DNA of 64,000 nt from Sysuimicrobium calidum (GCA_031459935.1 JAVKHN010000003.1:1-64000), one strand, 5' to 3'. Numbered from the stretch's first letter, positions 1-8,800 are shown. The notes: a model not told the origin generated them from the letters alone. Numbers and translations: made by a program.

Positions 1-834
1 GAGGGGATCGTCCACCACTTCAATTCCCGGGGCAAGCGCGAGCACCCTCCGAGCCTCCTCCGGGGTGGGCATGCGCGCGAAGGCCGCGTGCACCGCCACC
101 CCGTGGCCCACCAGGGTGGGCACGCGCACGCAGGTGACGGCCACCTCCAGGTCCGGGAGTTCCAGGATCTTGCGGCTTTCCAGCAGCGCCTTGCGCTCCT
201 CGCTGGTCCACCCGTCCTCCTTCACGGATCCGATGGCGGGGAGGAGGTTCAGGGCGATGGGGTGGGGGAACGCGTCTCCCAACGGCTCCGTGAGGGGTTC
301 CCCCCGCTCCACCACGGCCCGCATCTCCAGCCACAGCTGCTCTGTTCCCCGCTGCCCCGCACCGGAGACGGACTGATAGGAGCAGACCACCACCTGCCGC
401 AGCCCGAACGCCCGGTGGAGGGGAGCGAGGGGCATGAGGAAGGTGGCGGTGGTGCAGTTGGGGTTGGCGATGATGTTGCGGGGCCGACTCAAAATCCGGT
501 GGGCGTTGATCTCGGGGATCACGAGCGGCACATCCGGCTCCAGCCGGAACGCCGCGGAGTTGTCGATCACCACGCAACCGTGGGCCGCGGCCCGGGGAAC
601 CCACTCCCGGGCCACCTCATCTGGGGTGTCGAAGAGGGCGAGGTCACACCCCTCGAACGCCTCCTCGCGGAGGGCTTCCACGAGATGCCCGTCCACCCGC
701 TTTCCCGCAGAGCGCGGGCTTGCCAGCAGCCGCAGCTCCCGGATGGGGAAGTTCCGGGTCTCCAGGATGTTCACCACCTGGCGCCCCACCGCACCCGTGG
801 CACCCACTACGGCGACCACGTATTCTCTGGACAC
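1..834 (-). CDS. asd: Aspartate-semialdehyde dehydrogenase, C-terminus beyond window
   Basis: NADPH-dependent reduction of aspartyl phosphate to aspartate semialdehyde, the branch point to lysine/diaminopimelate, threonine and methionine. The first 278 codons are present; the frame is still open at base 1, so roughly 60 residues are missing compared with the usual ~340. The N-terminal nucleotide-binding GATGAVG lies at residues 11-17 and the catalytic cysteine is C127 in NPNCTT; SYQSVSGAG follows. The GTG start at 834 is chosen because GGAGGT lies about 7 bases upstream and no ATG is available. It is the last visible gene of the operon that begins with rimP and follows dapB by 21 bases, so two successive diaminopimelate-pathway steps are co-transcribed. 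Confidence 0.95.
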   Translation of the reverse strand, partial: MSREYVVAVVGATGAVGRQVVNILETRNFPIRELRLLASPRSAGKRVDGHLVEALREEAFEGCDLALFDTPDEVAREWVPRAAAHGCVVIDNSAAFRLEPDVPLVIPEINAHRILSRPRNIIANPNCTTATFLMPLAPLHRAFGLRQVVVCSYQSVSGAGQRGTEQLWLEMRAVVERGEPLTEPLGDAFPHPIALNLLPAIGSVKEDGWTSEERKALLESRKILELPDLEVAVTCVRVPTLVGHGVAVHAAFARMPTPEEARRVLALAPGIEVVDDPL

Positions 835-855
835 CGTTCCACCTCCGCACCAGAG

Positions 856-1677
856 TTACCCCTCCAGGGGCAGCAGGTTCTCCAGGCCCACCACGAGGCG
901 GTCCAGCTCCACCACCCGCCGGATGGCGAGCAGTACCCCCGGAAGGTATGCCTCCTCCCCTGTGGCATCGTGGCGGATGCGGAGGATCTGTCCGGGTCCG
1001 CCGAAGATCACCTCCTGGTGGGCCATCAGCCCCGGAAGCCGTACGCTGTGCACCCGGATTCCTCCGTACGCCCCGCCCCGGGCCCCCGGCACCGTCTCCG
1101 TCTCCTGGACCTTCGGCTCCGGGAGGGCGGAGCGGGCCGAGGCGATGAGCTGGGCGGTCCGGAGCGCCGTGCCGCTCGGCGCATCCTTTTTCCGATCGTG
1201 GTGGAATTCCACGATCTCCACGTGCGGAAAGTGGCGGGCCGCGAGCTGTGCGAACCGCATCATGAGGGCAGCCCCCAGGGCGAAGTTGGGGGCCACCACA
1301 CCCCCCAGGGCCCGCTCCCCGCACGCCCGTTCCAGGGCCCCGAGGGCGGCTGGATCGTACCCCGTTCCCCCCACCACGGGCCGCACACCCCTCTTTACCG
1401 CGCGGAGGGCATTCGCCACGGTGGCCGCGCCCGCGGTGAAGTCCACGAGCACATCGGCGGCCAGCCCCTCGATCTCCTCCGCGGGCCGGATGGGGATCCC
1501 CATCGGACCCACCCCCGCCACCTCTCCCGCGTCCTCCCCGAGGGCCCGCGTATGACCGAAAGCCGCTACGAGACGCAGATCCGGCTCCCGGACCACCGCT
1601 CGGACCACCGCTCGGCCCATCCGGCCCGCGGCCCCGGAGACCGCCACCCGCAGGACGGACGGAGCGGGCTGCCTCAC
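856..1677 (-). CDS. dapB: 4-hydroxy-tetrahydrodipicolinate reductase
   Basis: Reduces 4-hydroxy-tetrahydrodipicolinate to tetrahydrodipicolinate with NAD(P)H in the lysine/diaminopimelate pathway. The 273-residue product is of normal length. The N-terminal Rossmann loop SGAAGRMG lies near residue 14, and the family signature FHHDRKKDAPSGTAL carries the catalytic His pair, Lys and the substrate-binding SGT. The GTG start at 1677 overlaps the stop of the upstream peptidase gene by four bases (GTGA), implying translational coupling. The open frame extends far upstream, but that part runs through the peptidase gene in another frame and is not coding. It sits directly before asd. Confidence 0.95.
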   Translation of the reverse strand: MRQPAPSVLRVAVSGAAGRMGRAVVRAVVREPDLRLVAAFGHTRALGEDAGEVAGVGPMGIPIRPAEEIEGLAADVLVDFTAGAATVANALRAVKRGVRPVVGGTGYDPAALGALERACGERALGGVVAPNFALGAALMMRFAQLAARHFPHVEIVEFHHDRKKDAPSGTALRTAQLIASARSALPEPKVQETETVPGARGGAYGGIRVHSVRLPGLMAHQEVIFGGPGQILRIRHDATGEEAYLPGVLLAIRRVVELDRLVVGLENLLPLEG

Positions 1678-2951
1678 GTCACCACCCCCACGGACTCGAA
1701 CCAGCCTCGGACCAGCCGCTCCGCTCCCTCCGGTCCCACCGCAGCCAGGGTCGGAGGTCCGCTCAGGAGCTGATGCGCGAGCCGCTGGACGCGCTCCGCG
1801 GTCACCTTCTCGATCTCCGCAAGGATCTCGTCCGGCGATACGTAGCGGCCCAGGTACAGCTCGCTGCGGGCCAGGTAGAACATGCGCGGCGCCGTGCCCT
1901 CCAGGGAGAGCATGAGGTTCCCTTTCAGGGACTCCTTCGCTCGCCGCAGCTCCTCCTCCGGTACCGGTTCCGTCCGCAGTCGCTCCAGCTCCCGGAGGGC
2001 AACCTCCAGTACCTCGCCCACCCGCTCGGGGCTGGTCCCCGCATAGACGGCGAGGGCACCCGCCTCCCGGTACATGGTGGAGAACGTACCGATGCTGTAC
2101 ACCAACCCACGCTTCTCCCGGACCTCCTGGAAGAGGCGGCTGCTCATCCCACCGCCCGCGATGGTCTCCAGGACCGCCTGGACGTACCGATCCGGATGCG
2201 CCTGCGGAAGCCCCGGATAGCCGAAGCAGAGGTGCACCTGCTCCGTATCCTTCTCCCGCACGCTCACCTCCCGCCGCACCTCCGGAGGCCTCAGAGCCCG
2301 CGGTGAGGCCACCCCATCGAGGGAAGTGAGCAGTCCCTGCACCAGGTCCACCATGGCCTCGTGACGCACGGCTCCGCTGGCAGCCACCAGCGTGCGGTCG
2401 GGCACGTACTCCCGTGCCATGTACTCCAGGAACGCCTCCCGGTGGAGCCGTTGCACCGTGTGTGTGGTGCCGATCACGGGTCGCCCGAGGGGATCCCCGG
2501 CCCACAGGGTCTCCAGGAACAGATCCTGCACGAGGTCGTCAGGACTATCCTCGTACATCTTGATCTCTTCCAGGATCACCTGTCGCTCCCTCTCGATGGC
2601 CTCCGGATCAAAGAGGGAGGCCACCAGCATGTCCGCGAGGATGTCGGTGGCCTTGGGCAGATGATCCGCCAGCACGCGCATGTAGTAACAGGTGAATTCC
2701 CGGTCCGTAAACGCATTGAGCTGTCCTCCCAGGGCATCCACTTCCTCCGCGATCTGCTGCGCACTGCGGCGGCGGGTCCCCTTGAACAGCATGTGCTCCA
2801 CGAAGTGGGAGATGCCCGCCCACTCGGGCGGTTCGAAGCGGGCTCCGGTCTCCACCCAGATGCCGAGGGTGACGGTGCGGGCGTCCGGGATGGCTTCCGT
2901 GACCACCCGGATCCCGCTCGGAAGCCGGGTCCTACGCACCTCCGTGTCCAC
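1674..2951 (-). CDS. M16 family zinc peptidase (YmxG/processing-peptidase-like)
   Basis: Insulinase/pitrilysin-family protein of 425 residues, the single-subunit size of the Bacillus YmxG type and the mitochondrial processing peptidase beta subunit. The inverted zinc motif HxxEH is intact (H49, E52, H53), with a downstream EEI around residues 128-130 that can supply the third zinc ligand, so it should be catalytically active. A second, non-catalytic M16 domain fills the C-terminal half. No signal peptide is visible, so a cytoplasmic location is expected. It follows pnp by about 10 bases and overlaps dapB. This pnp-peptidase-dapB-asd order is common in gram-positive-type bacteria. The physiological substrate is not known. 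Confidence 0.9.
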   Translation of the reverse strand: MDTEVRRTRLPSGIRVVTEAIPDARTVTLGIWVETGARFEPPEWAGISHFVEHMLFKGTRRRSAQQIAEEVDALGGQLNAFTDREFTCYYMRVLADHLPKATDILADMLVASLFDPEAIERERQVILEEIKMYEDSPDDLVQDLFLETLWAGDPLGRPVIGTTHTVQRLHREAFLEYMAREYVPDRTLVAASGAVRHEAMVDLVQGLLTSLDGVASPRALRPPEVRREVSVREKDTEQVHLCFGYPGLPQAHPDRYVQAVLETIAGGGMSSRLFQEVREKRGLVYSIGTFSTMYREAGALAVYAGTSPERVGEVLEVALRELERLRTEPVPEEELRRAKESLKGNLMLSLEGTAPRMFYLARSELYLGRYVSPDEILAEIEKVTAERVQRLAHQLLSGPPTLAAVGPEGAERLVRGWFESVGVVT

Positions 2952-2960
2952 GGCCGCTTC

Positions 2961-5195
2961 CTACCGCCGGGGCTCGGGCCTGCGGGGCCGCGTGTCCGGC
3001 CGAACCGGTCGCCCCCGATCGGGCCGTCGGTCCTCCCGCCCCCGGGCGGGTGCCGCGGAGGCGGGTGCCTCCCCCACCTCCTCCTCCGGCGTCAACCCGC
3101 GACGCGTGAGGTTCACCCGGCCCAGGGCGTCGATTTCCTTCACCCGTACGAGGATCTGGTCGCCCACCTTCACCACGTCCTCCACCCGGTTCACGCGCCG
3201 ATCGCTGAGTTCGGAGATGTGCACCAAGCCCTCCTTACCGGGCAGCACCTCCACGAAGGCGCCGAAGCTGGTGAGCCGGGTAACCCGGCCGAGATAGGTC
3301 TGTCCCACCTCCACCTCCCGCACGATCTCCCGGATCATCTGCATCGCCCGCTGGGCGGCCTCCTCGCTGGTGCTGGCGATGATCACCCGGCCGTCCTGCT
3401 CCACCTCGATCCGGGTACCGGTCTCCGCCGTGATCCGGTTGATGACCTTGCCGCCTGGCCCGATCACCTCCCGGATCTTCTCAGGCGGGATCTGCAGGGT
3501 CACCAGGCGCGGGGCGTACTTCGAGAGCTCGCTGCGGGGAGCGGGGAGCACCCGGAGCATCGCGTCCAGGATGGCTTCCCGTGCCTCCCGTGCCCGGCTC
3601 AGGGCCTGGGCGATGAGGTCCCGCGGCAGGCCCCGCAGCTTGATGTCCAGCTGGATGGCGGTGATCCCCTCCCGGGTGCCCGCCACCTTGAAGTCCATGT
3701 CCCCGTGGGCGTCCTCGATTCCCTGGATGTCCGTGAGGAGCACCGCGCGACCGTCCTCCCCCGTCATGAGCCCGATGGAGATCCCTGCCACGGGCGCCCG
3801 GATGGGAACACCGGCATCCATGAGGGCCAGGGTGCTCCCGCACACGGAGGCCATGGAGGTGGACCCGTTGCTCTCCAGGACCTCGCTCACGAGCCGGATG
3901 GTGTAGGGGAACTCTTCCTCCGGCGGGATCATGCGGGCCAGGGCCCGCTCCGCCAGGGCCCCGTGTCCGATCTCCCGCCGGCTGGGACCCCGCAGGGGTC
4001 GGACCTCTCCCGTGCTGTAGGGCGGGAAGACGTAGTGGTGCATGAAGCGCTTGCGCTCGAGAATCCCCAGGTCGTCCAGGATCTGCTCGTCCTCCCCCGT
4101 ACCGAGGGTACACAGGGTGAGCACCTGAGTCTGGCCCCGCTGGAAGAGGGCACTCCCGTGGGTGCGGGGCATGAGGCCCACCTCGATGTAGAGGGGGCGG
4201 ATCTCCGTGGGGGTCCGACCGTCCGTGCGCACGCCCTCCTCCAGGATCATGCGACGCACGAGGTCCTTCTGGATTGCCTCGAGGACGGTTTTGATCTCCA
4301 GGGCCCGATCCGGGTACTGCTCCAGCAGGCGCGCACTCACCTCCTGCGCCGCCCGCGCCACCGCAGCCTCCCGGGCCTGCTTGTCCGCGTTGCGCAGGGC
4401 GGCGTCGAGTGCCGGAAGGGAGGTCTCCCGCAACACCCGTTCCAGTTCGGGGTCCACGGTGAAGAGCGGCACCTGCCGCTTGGGCTTGCCGGCCTTTTCC
4501 ACCAGCTCCCGGATGGCTGCGATGATCCTGCGGCACTCCGCGTGCGCGAGGTCGATGGCTTCCAGGACCACCTCTTCCGGTACCTGGTCCCCACCCGCCT
4601 CCAGCATGACCACCGCCTCGTCCGTGGCCGCTACCACCAGGTCCAGCCGGCTCGATCCCTCGATCTGTTGGAGGGTGGGATTCAGGATGAGCCGTCCGTC
4701 CACCCACCCCACGCGCACGCATCCGATGGGTCCCTCCCAGGGGACGTCGGAGATGGCGAGGGCCGCGCTCGCCCCCACCACCGCGGCCACGTCCGGGGGG
4801 TGGATCTTGTCCGCGGACAGGGTGGTGGCGATCACCTGGACCTCGTTCCGGAAGCCCTTGGGGAAGAGGGGGCGCAGGGGCCGATCCATGAGCCGCGCAC
4901 TGAGGATGGCCCGCTCACCAGGCCGGCCCTCCCGGCGGAAGAAGCTTCCCGGGATCTTACCCGCGGCGTAGAGGCGCTCCTCGAATTCGCAGGTGAGGGG
5001 CAGGAAGTCAATCCCCTCTCGGGGGTTCTCGGAGGCGGTGGCCGTGACGAGCACCACCGTCTCCCCGTACCGGACTGTCACCGCGCCGTTCGCCTGGCGC
5101 GCCAGCTTTCCGGTTTCAATCACCCACTCCTCATCCCCCACGGAGAAGGTGACGCGGTGTACTTCCGGGGCAGCATACGAGATGGCAATGGCCAT
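2961..5195 (-). CDS. pnp: Polyribonucleotide nucleotidyltransferase (PNPase)
   Basis: Phosphorolytic 3'-5' exoribonuclease of RNA decay. The 744-residue protein has the normal layout: two RNase PH-like domains (about 1-200 and 320-550) around a helical segment, a KH domain with the GPGGK loop (about 560-620), an S1 domain (about 628-699) and a 45-residue Arg/Pro/Asp-rich tail from about 700 that is probably disordered. The ATG at 5195 is chosen because AGGAGGAGG stands 7-8 bases upstream; an in-frame upstream start would add 24 residues unlike the family. It lies 190 bases behind rpsO, a gap that can fold into several hairpins, as in the classical rpsO-pnp pair. Confidence 0.97.
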   Translation of the reverse strand: MAIAISYAAPEVHRVTFSVGDEEWVIETGKLARQANGAVTVRYGETVVLVTATASENPREGIDFLPLTCEFEERLYAAGKIPGSFFRREGRPGERAILSARLMDRPLRPLFPKGFRNEVQVIATTLSADKIHPPDVAAVVGASAALAISDVPWEGPIGCVRVGWVDGRLILNPTLQQIEGSSRLDLVVAATDEAVVMLEAGGDQVPEEVVLEAIDLAHAECRRIIAAIRELVEKAGKPKRQVPLFTVDPELERVLRETSLPALDAALRNADKQAREAAVARAAQEVSARLLEQYPDRALEIKTVLEAIQKDLVRRMILEEGVRTDGRTPTEIRPLYIEVGLMPRTHGSALFQRGQTQVLTLCTLGTGEDEQILDDLGILERKRFMHHYVFPPYSTGEVRPLRGPSRREIGHGALAERALARMIPPEEEFPYTIRLVSEVLESNGSTSMASVCGSTLALMDAGVPIRAPVAGISIGLMTGEDGRAVLLTDIQGIEDAHGDMDFKVAGTREGITAIQLDIKLRGLPRDLIAQALSRAREAREAILDAMLRVLPAPRSELSKYAPRLVTLQIPPEKIREVIGPGGKVINRITAETGTRIEVEQDGRVIIASTSEEAAQRAMQMIREIVREVEVGQTYLGRVTRLTSFGAFVEVLPGKEGLVHISELSDRRVNRVEDVVKVGDQILVRVKEIDALGRVNLTRRGLTPEEEVGEAPASAAPARGREDRRPDRGRPVRPDTRPRRPEPRR

Positions 5196-5216
5196 AAGAT
5201 CCTCCTCCTGTATTCC

Positions 5217-5282
5217 GGCACTCCAGGTGCCTGGTCTGGGGGAGACCGGAGAGGAGGGCTCGATCACCGGGAGCTTTGCTCC
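5217..5282 (-). promoter_or_regulatory. Hairpin cluster in the pnp leader (rpsO-pnp intergenic)
   Basis: The 190-base rpsO-pnp gap contains three perfect short inverted repeats: 5217-5231 (5-bp stem), 5233-5247 (5-bp stem) and 5270-5282 (GGAGC/GCTCC, 3-base loop). A 9-base direct repeat TCACCGGGA lies at 5264 and again at 5286. No U-tract follows any stem, so these are not intrinsic terminators. In several bacteria PNPase controls its own mRNA through RNase III-type processing of the leader; a similar role here is inference from position and structure only. Confidence 0.35.
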
Positions 5283-5385
5283 AGGTCACCGGGAACCCGA
5301 AGCAGAGGTCGCGATGATCGTCCTCCCTCCGTCCCCGGACCTCCCACCCCCTACTACGTCCGCCCGAGACGGCCCATTCCGATCC

Positions 5386-5655
5386 CTACCTCCGGAGGCC
5401 TAGGCGCTCGAGGAGCTGTCGGTACCGCTCCGGATCCTCCCGCTGGAGGTACCGCAGCAGCCGGCGGCGCTTGCTGACCATCTGGATCAGGCCCCGCCGG
5501 GAGTGGAGGTCCTTGCGGTGGACCTTCAGGTGCTCGGTAAGGAGGCGGATGCGCTCCGTGAGGAGCGCTACCTGGACCTCCGGGGAGCCCGTGTCCGCTT
5601 CCGAACGGTGAAACCGCTCGATGAGGGCCTGTTTTTCCTCCTTCAGCAGGGCCAT
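5386..5655 (-). CDS. rpsO: 30S ribosomal protein S15
   Basis: Primary 16S rRNA-binding protein of the small subunit, 89 residues, exactly the usual size. The family core is evident: KQALIERFHRSEADTGSPEV followed by the TERI...LTEHLK...HSRRGL helix-turn-helix region and a basic C-terminus ending in LGLRR. The start ATG at 5655 has GGAGGAGGGAAGG just upstream. It lies between ribF and pnp, the standard order. A candidate promoter of its own sits at 5685-5713 inside the end of ribF. Confidence 0.97.
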   Translation of the reverse strand: MALLKEEKQALIERFHRSEADTGSPEVQVALLTERIRLLTEHLKVHRKDLHSRRGLIQMVSKRRRLLRYLQREDPERYRQLLERLGLRR

Positions 5656-5684
5656 CTTCCTTCCCTCCTCCGTAAACCGGGTCC

Positions 5685-5713
5685 ATCTTATCACGCCCCC
5701 CCAGGGGGGGCAA
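5685..5713 (-). promoter_or_regulatory. Candidate rpsO-pnp promoter inside the ribF 3' end
   Basis: On the minus strand, TTGCCC (5713-5708) and TAAGAT (5690-5685) are separated by exactly 17 bases, and the -10 is preceded by TGA, an extended -10 dinucleotide. Predicted transcription start is about 23 bases before rpsO. The spacer is mostly a perfect C7-T-G7 inverted repeat (5696-5710) that also encodes the last residues of RibF. Each hexamer matches the sigma-70 consensus at four of six positions, so this is a reasonable but unproven promoter. Confidence 0.4.
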
Positions 5714-6506
5714 ACACGGGCTCCGGGGCGAGGCGGCGCACAAACCGGAGGGTGGCGAGGGCAGGGGGGGCTTGCGGGACCCTGAGCACCACCTCCTGGG
5801 ACCCAATCCAAGCTACCCCTTCCACCTCCTCTGTCTCCACCCGTACCCGATAGGTTCCCGGCGCGGGTACCAGCTTCTTGGGGGGAGCCTCGCACCAGCA
5901 TACGAACCCGCCGGCCTCCTTCGCCTGGTGGAGGAGTTGGACGCGTACCCCGTAGGGATCGCCCAGCAACACCGCGGCTTCCTCCACCCGTCCCTCCCGG
6001 AGGAGGGCCCGGATGCGGCTGCTGCTTACCGGAGCTCCCCCGATCTCCACCGGCGGGCATACCCGGACCCCGAACCCCATCCGGGCTCCCAGGCGCTCCA
6101 GCAGGTGCACGTCCCCTGTTCGATTCCGCCCAAAGGCGAAGCCCGGACCGCACACCATGCCCCGAGCCCCCAACCGGTGAACGAGCATCTCCACGAAAGC
6201 CTGGGGTTCCGTGTTCCGCAGGGCCTCGTCGAACCTCAGCACCAGCACGGCCTGGATCCCCGTGGCCGCCAACCGGTCAATTCGCTCCTCCAGGGTGGTG
6301 AGCAGGAAGGGTTCCCGAGGGGGGGCGAGGAGCTCCAGGGGGTGTGGATGGAAGGTGAGAGCCATGCTTCGCCACCTCTGCCCTCGGGCCCACGCCACGG
6401 TCTCCTCCAGGACCGCCCGATGGCCGAGGTGGACGCCGTCGAAGGTTCCAAGGGCGATGCAGGTGGGGGCAGGGGAAACCTCCTCCGGCGCGTGGAAGAC
6501 CCACAT
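5691..6506 (-). CDS. ribF: RibF-like FAD synthetase with degenerate riboflavin kinase domain
   Basis: The N-terminal FMN adenylyltransferase domain is complete: FDGVHLGH (22-29), FHPHP (52-56), GPGFAFGRNRTGD (120-132) and SSSRIR (161-166). It should convert FMN to FAD. The C-terminal riboflavin kinase domain normally carries a G-F-P-T-A-N ATP/Mg-binding motif and a catalytic Glu in an ExHxLDF context. Here residues 182-271 keep only a trace (LGDPYG, then LVPAPGTYRV) and lack both motifs, and the protein is 271 residues instead of about 300-330. Loss of kinase activity is inferred from these missing residues. It begins on the last base of the truB stop codon (TGATG). Confidence 0.85.
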   Translation of the reverse strand: MWVFHAPEEVSPAPTCIALGTFDGVHLGHRAVLEETVAWARGQRWRSMALTFHPHPLELLAPPREPFLLTTLEERIDRLAATGIQAVLVLRFDEALRNTEPQAFVEMLVHRLGARGMVCGPGFAFGRNRTGDVHLLERLGARMGFGVRVCPPVEIGGAPVSSSRIRALLREGRVEEAAVLLGDPYGVRVQLLHQAKEAGGFVCWCEAPPKKLVPAPGTYRVRVETEEVEGVAWIGSQEVVLRVPQAPPALATLRFVRRLAPEPVFAPPGGA

Positions 6507-7408
6507 CAGCGTCCCGAGGCCACGAGGAGCACCTTGTAGGGCCGCAACTGCCCCCCAACCGCCCGGCCGATGGCCAGCAGGTTCCCCTCCACGTCCAGGA
6601 CCTTCACGAGGGCGCCCTGGGGGAGGGAGAGATGAGGGGCCACCTTCCAGAGGGGAAGGGGCTGCCCGTGGAGCACCGCGGCTCGCATGCGGCCCTCCAC
6701 CTCCACCTCAGGGAGCTCCGGAAGCGCTTGGGCAGGAGGGATCAGGAGGCGGGGAAACTCTCCGATCCGCACGGCCTCCTCGATCTCCTCGAAGGTGTGG
6801 CTCTCTTCCAGGCGGTGTGGGCCGACCCGGGTCCGGATCATGAACCCCGCGTGGGCCCCGCACCCGAGGGCTTCTCCGATGTCGTGCGCCAGCTGGCGTA
6901 CGTAGGTCCCCTTGGAGCACGTGATGTCCAGCAGGGCCCGAGGGGGATCGAACCGGAGAAGGCGGATCTCGTGGACGGTGACGGTGCGAGGTGTGCGTTC
7001 CACCTCGATCCCCTCCCGTGCGAGCTCGTACAGCCGCCGGCCCTCGTGGTGCACCGCGGAGACCATGGGAGGGAGCTGCTGGATGGTCCCCACAAACCGC
7101 TGCAGGACCCGTTCCAAGTCCTCCTGGTGCACGGAGACCTCCCGCCTCGCGAGGACCTCCCCGAGGGCATCGCCCGTGGTGGTGGAAACTCCCAGGACCA
7201 GCTCCACCCGATACGCCTTGTCCTGCTCCATGAGGAACTCGCTGAGCCGGGTGGTCCGCCCGATGCAGCACACCAAAACCCCCGCGGCACCGGGGTCCAG
7301 GGTCCCCGTGTGCCCGATGCGCCGCATGCGCACCAGCCGACGCAGCTCCTCCACGCAGTCGTGGCTGGTCATGCCGGGGGGCTTCAGGAGGTTCAAGAGT
7401 CCGTCCAT
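6506..7408 (-). CDS. truB: tRNA pseudouridine(55) synthase
   Basis: Makes the T-loop pseudouridine at position 55 of tRNAs. The 300-residue product contains the GHTGTLDPGAAGVL motif with catalytic D38, the KAYR segment, and a C-terminal PUA-like RNA-binding domain (from about residue 235). The ATG at 7408 is preceded by AGGGTG at good spacing; a GTG nine bases upstream is a possible alternative. The start overlaps the 3' end of nrnA by 16 bases, and ribF begins on its stop codon. Confidence 0.95.
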   Translation of the reverse strand: MDGLLNLLKPPGMTSHDCVEELRRLVRMRRIGHTGTLDPGAAGVLVCCIGRTTRLSEFLMEQDKAYRVELVLGVSTTTGDALGEVLARREVSVHQEDLERVLQRFVGTIQQLPPMVSAVHHEGRRLYELAREGIEVERTPRTVTVHEIRLLRFDPPRALLDITCSKGTYVRQLAHDIGEALGCGAHAGFMIRTRVGPHRLEESHTFEEIEEAVRIGEFPRLLIPPAQALPELPEVEVEGRMRAAVLHGQPLPLWKVAPHLSLPQGALVKVLDVEGNLLAIGRAVGGQLRPYKVLLVASGR

Positions 7409-8412
7409 GGCCTGCACCCTGAGAAGGACCCATGCATTCCGGCCGCGGGCGCCGCACGGAGCAGCTCCCCCGCCGCGTGGAGGGTTTTCTGGATCACCTG
7501 CTCCGAGGGTTCGGTGGAGGTGAACCCCGCGGCCTGCGCGTGCCCTCCTCCCCCGAACCGGGCCGCCAGCTCGTTCACCCGTACCCCTCCCCGGGAACGC
7601 AGGCTCACCCGCACCTCCTCCGCATCCACCCGGAAGAGCACCGCCACGCGCACGCCTGCGATGCCCCGCAGGTGGGAGACGATGTTCTCCGTGTCCTCCC
7701 AGCTCGCTCCCGCCTCCCGCAACAGGGCCTCGTCCACCACGGTCCACGCCAGGGCTCCTCCCAGCTCGAGTCGCATGCGCACGAGGCTCCAGCCGAGCAG
7801 CCGCATGCTGGCGGGGGAGCGGGATTCGTAAACCCGTTCGTAGATCTCGTGAGGCCGGGCGCCGCATCGCACCAGCTCCGCGGCCAGCAGGAAGCTCTCG
7901 GGCCGCACGGAGGCGTACCGGAAGGATCCCGTGTCCGTCAGCAGTCCCGCCATCAAGCAGGTAGCGATGGGTTCCTCAAAAGGCACCCGAAGCTCCCGGA
8001 TGAGCTCCGCCACGAGCTCCACCACCGCGCTGGCCTCCGGCTCCACCCACACCAGATCCCCGTAGCCGCTGTTATCGAGGTGGTGATCCAGGTTGATCAC
8101 CATCCGGGCCGCGCGGAGGGGGGCTGCGAAATTTCCAGCCCGAGCGAGATCGCTGCACTCCATCCCTACGGACACATCGAAGCGATCCTGCGGAGGGGTG
8201 GCGGTCACACGTTCCCAGGTGGGCAGGAACCGGTACAGCTGCGGAACCCCCTCCTGACTGCCCACCACCACCTCCTTGCCCAACCGCTCCAGGGCCAACG
8301 CCAGAGCCAGGGCGCCGCCCAGGGCGTCCGCGTCCGGCCGCTCGTGGGCCACGATGAGGATGCGCCGGGCCGCCTCAAGGGCCCGTGCGATCCGTTCCCG
8401 CACCGTCTCCAT
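7393..8412 (-). CDS. nrnA: DHH/DHHA1 phosphoesterase (NrnA-like oligoribonuclease / pAp phosphatase)
   Basis: Bifunctional nanoRNase/3'-phosphoadenosine-5'-phosphate phosphatase family, finishing RNA decay where Orn is absent. The 339-residue protein has the DHH-domain metal ligands in AHERPDADALGG, a second Asp motif region, the DHH triad in NLDHHLDN, and a DHHA1 domain ending in the GGGGHAQAAG substrate-binding loop. The ATG at 8412 is inside the end of rbfA (38-base overlap), and the stop lies inside truB. The position between rbfA and truB is the usual one in gram-positive-type genomes. Confidence 0.92.
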   Translation of the reverse strand: METVRERIARALEAARRILIVAHERPDADALGGALALALALERLGKEVVVGSQEGVPQLYRFLPTWERVTATPPQDRFDVSVGMECSDLARAGNFAAPLRAARMVINLDHHLDNSGYGDLVWVEPEASAVVELVAELIRELRVPFEEPIATCLMAGLLTDTGSFRYASVRPESFLLAAELVRCGARPHEIYERVYESRSPASMRLLGWSLVRMRLELGGALAWTVVDEALLREAGASWEDTENIVSHLRGIAGVRVAVLFRVDAEEVRVSLRSRGGVRVNELAARFGGGGHAQAAGFTSTEPSEQVIQKTLHAAGELLRAAPAAGMHGSFSGCRPWTDS

Positions 8413-8785
8413 CGTCCTCGGCCCTCCCGGGCTCCTCCTGGGGAGCGGAGAGGGAGCGGAGCAGTTCCATGACCCGGGCGCCCCGCTCGATGGAAGTGTC
8501 CAGCCGGAACTGGATCTCCGGCGTCCGGTAGATCCGGATGCGCCGGCCCAGCTCCGTGCGCACGAATCCCACCGCGTTCTGCAGGGCCTCCATGGTCCGG
8601 CGCCGGTCCTCCTCACTGCCCAGGACGCTCACGAAGATCTTCGCGTGACGGAGGTCACTGCTGAGCTCCACGTCCGTCACGGAGGTGAACCCGATACGGG
8701 GATCCTTCAGGACCCGGTGGATGATCTCGCTCACTTCCTCCCGGATCAGCTCCCGGAGCTTCTCCACGCGCTGCGGGGACGCCAT
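8375..8785 (-). CDS. rbfA: 30S ribosome-binding factor A
   Basis: Late 16S rRNA maturation/cold-adaptation factor that binds free 30S subunits. The 136-residue protein has the KH-type fold segments RVEKLRELIREEVSEIIHR, DPRIGFTSVTDVELSSDLRHA and the C-terminal PEIQFRLDTSIERGARV. The ATG at 8785 is chosen because GAGGTG lies six bases upstream; a GTG at 8794 would add three residues. The last dozen codons, rich in Glu/Asp/Gly, overlap the start of nrnA. Confidence 0.95.
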   Translation of the reverse strand: MASPQRVEKLRELIREEVSEIIHRVLKDPRIGFTSVTDVELSSDLRHAKIFVSVLGSEEDRRRTMEALQNAVGFVRTELGRRIRIYRTPEIQFRLDTSIERGARVMELLRSLSAPQEEPGRAEDDGDGAGTDRTGP

Positions 8786-8800
8786 GGGGACCACCTCGCT

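Noticed and set aside
2361..5477. 1038-codon open frame on the plus strand opposite pnp and the M16 peptidase
   Set aside because: It is antisense to two well-conserved genes; its translation is low-complexity (His/Gly/Pro/Arg) with no family motif, as expected from high-GC third-position bias.
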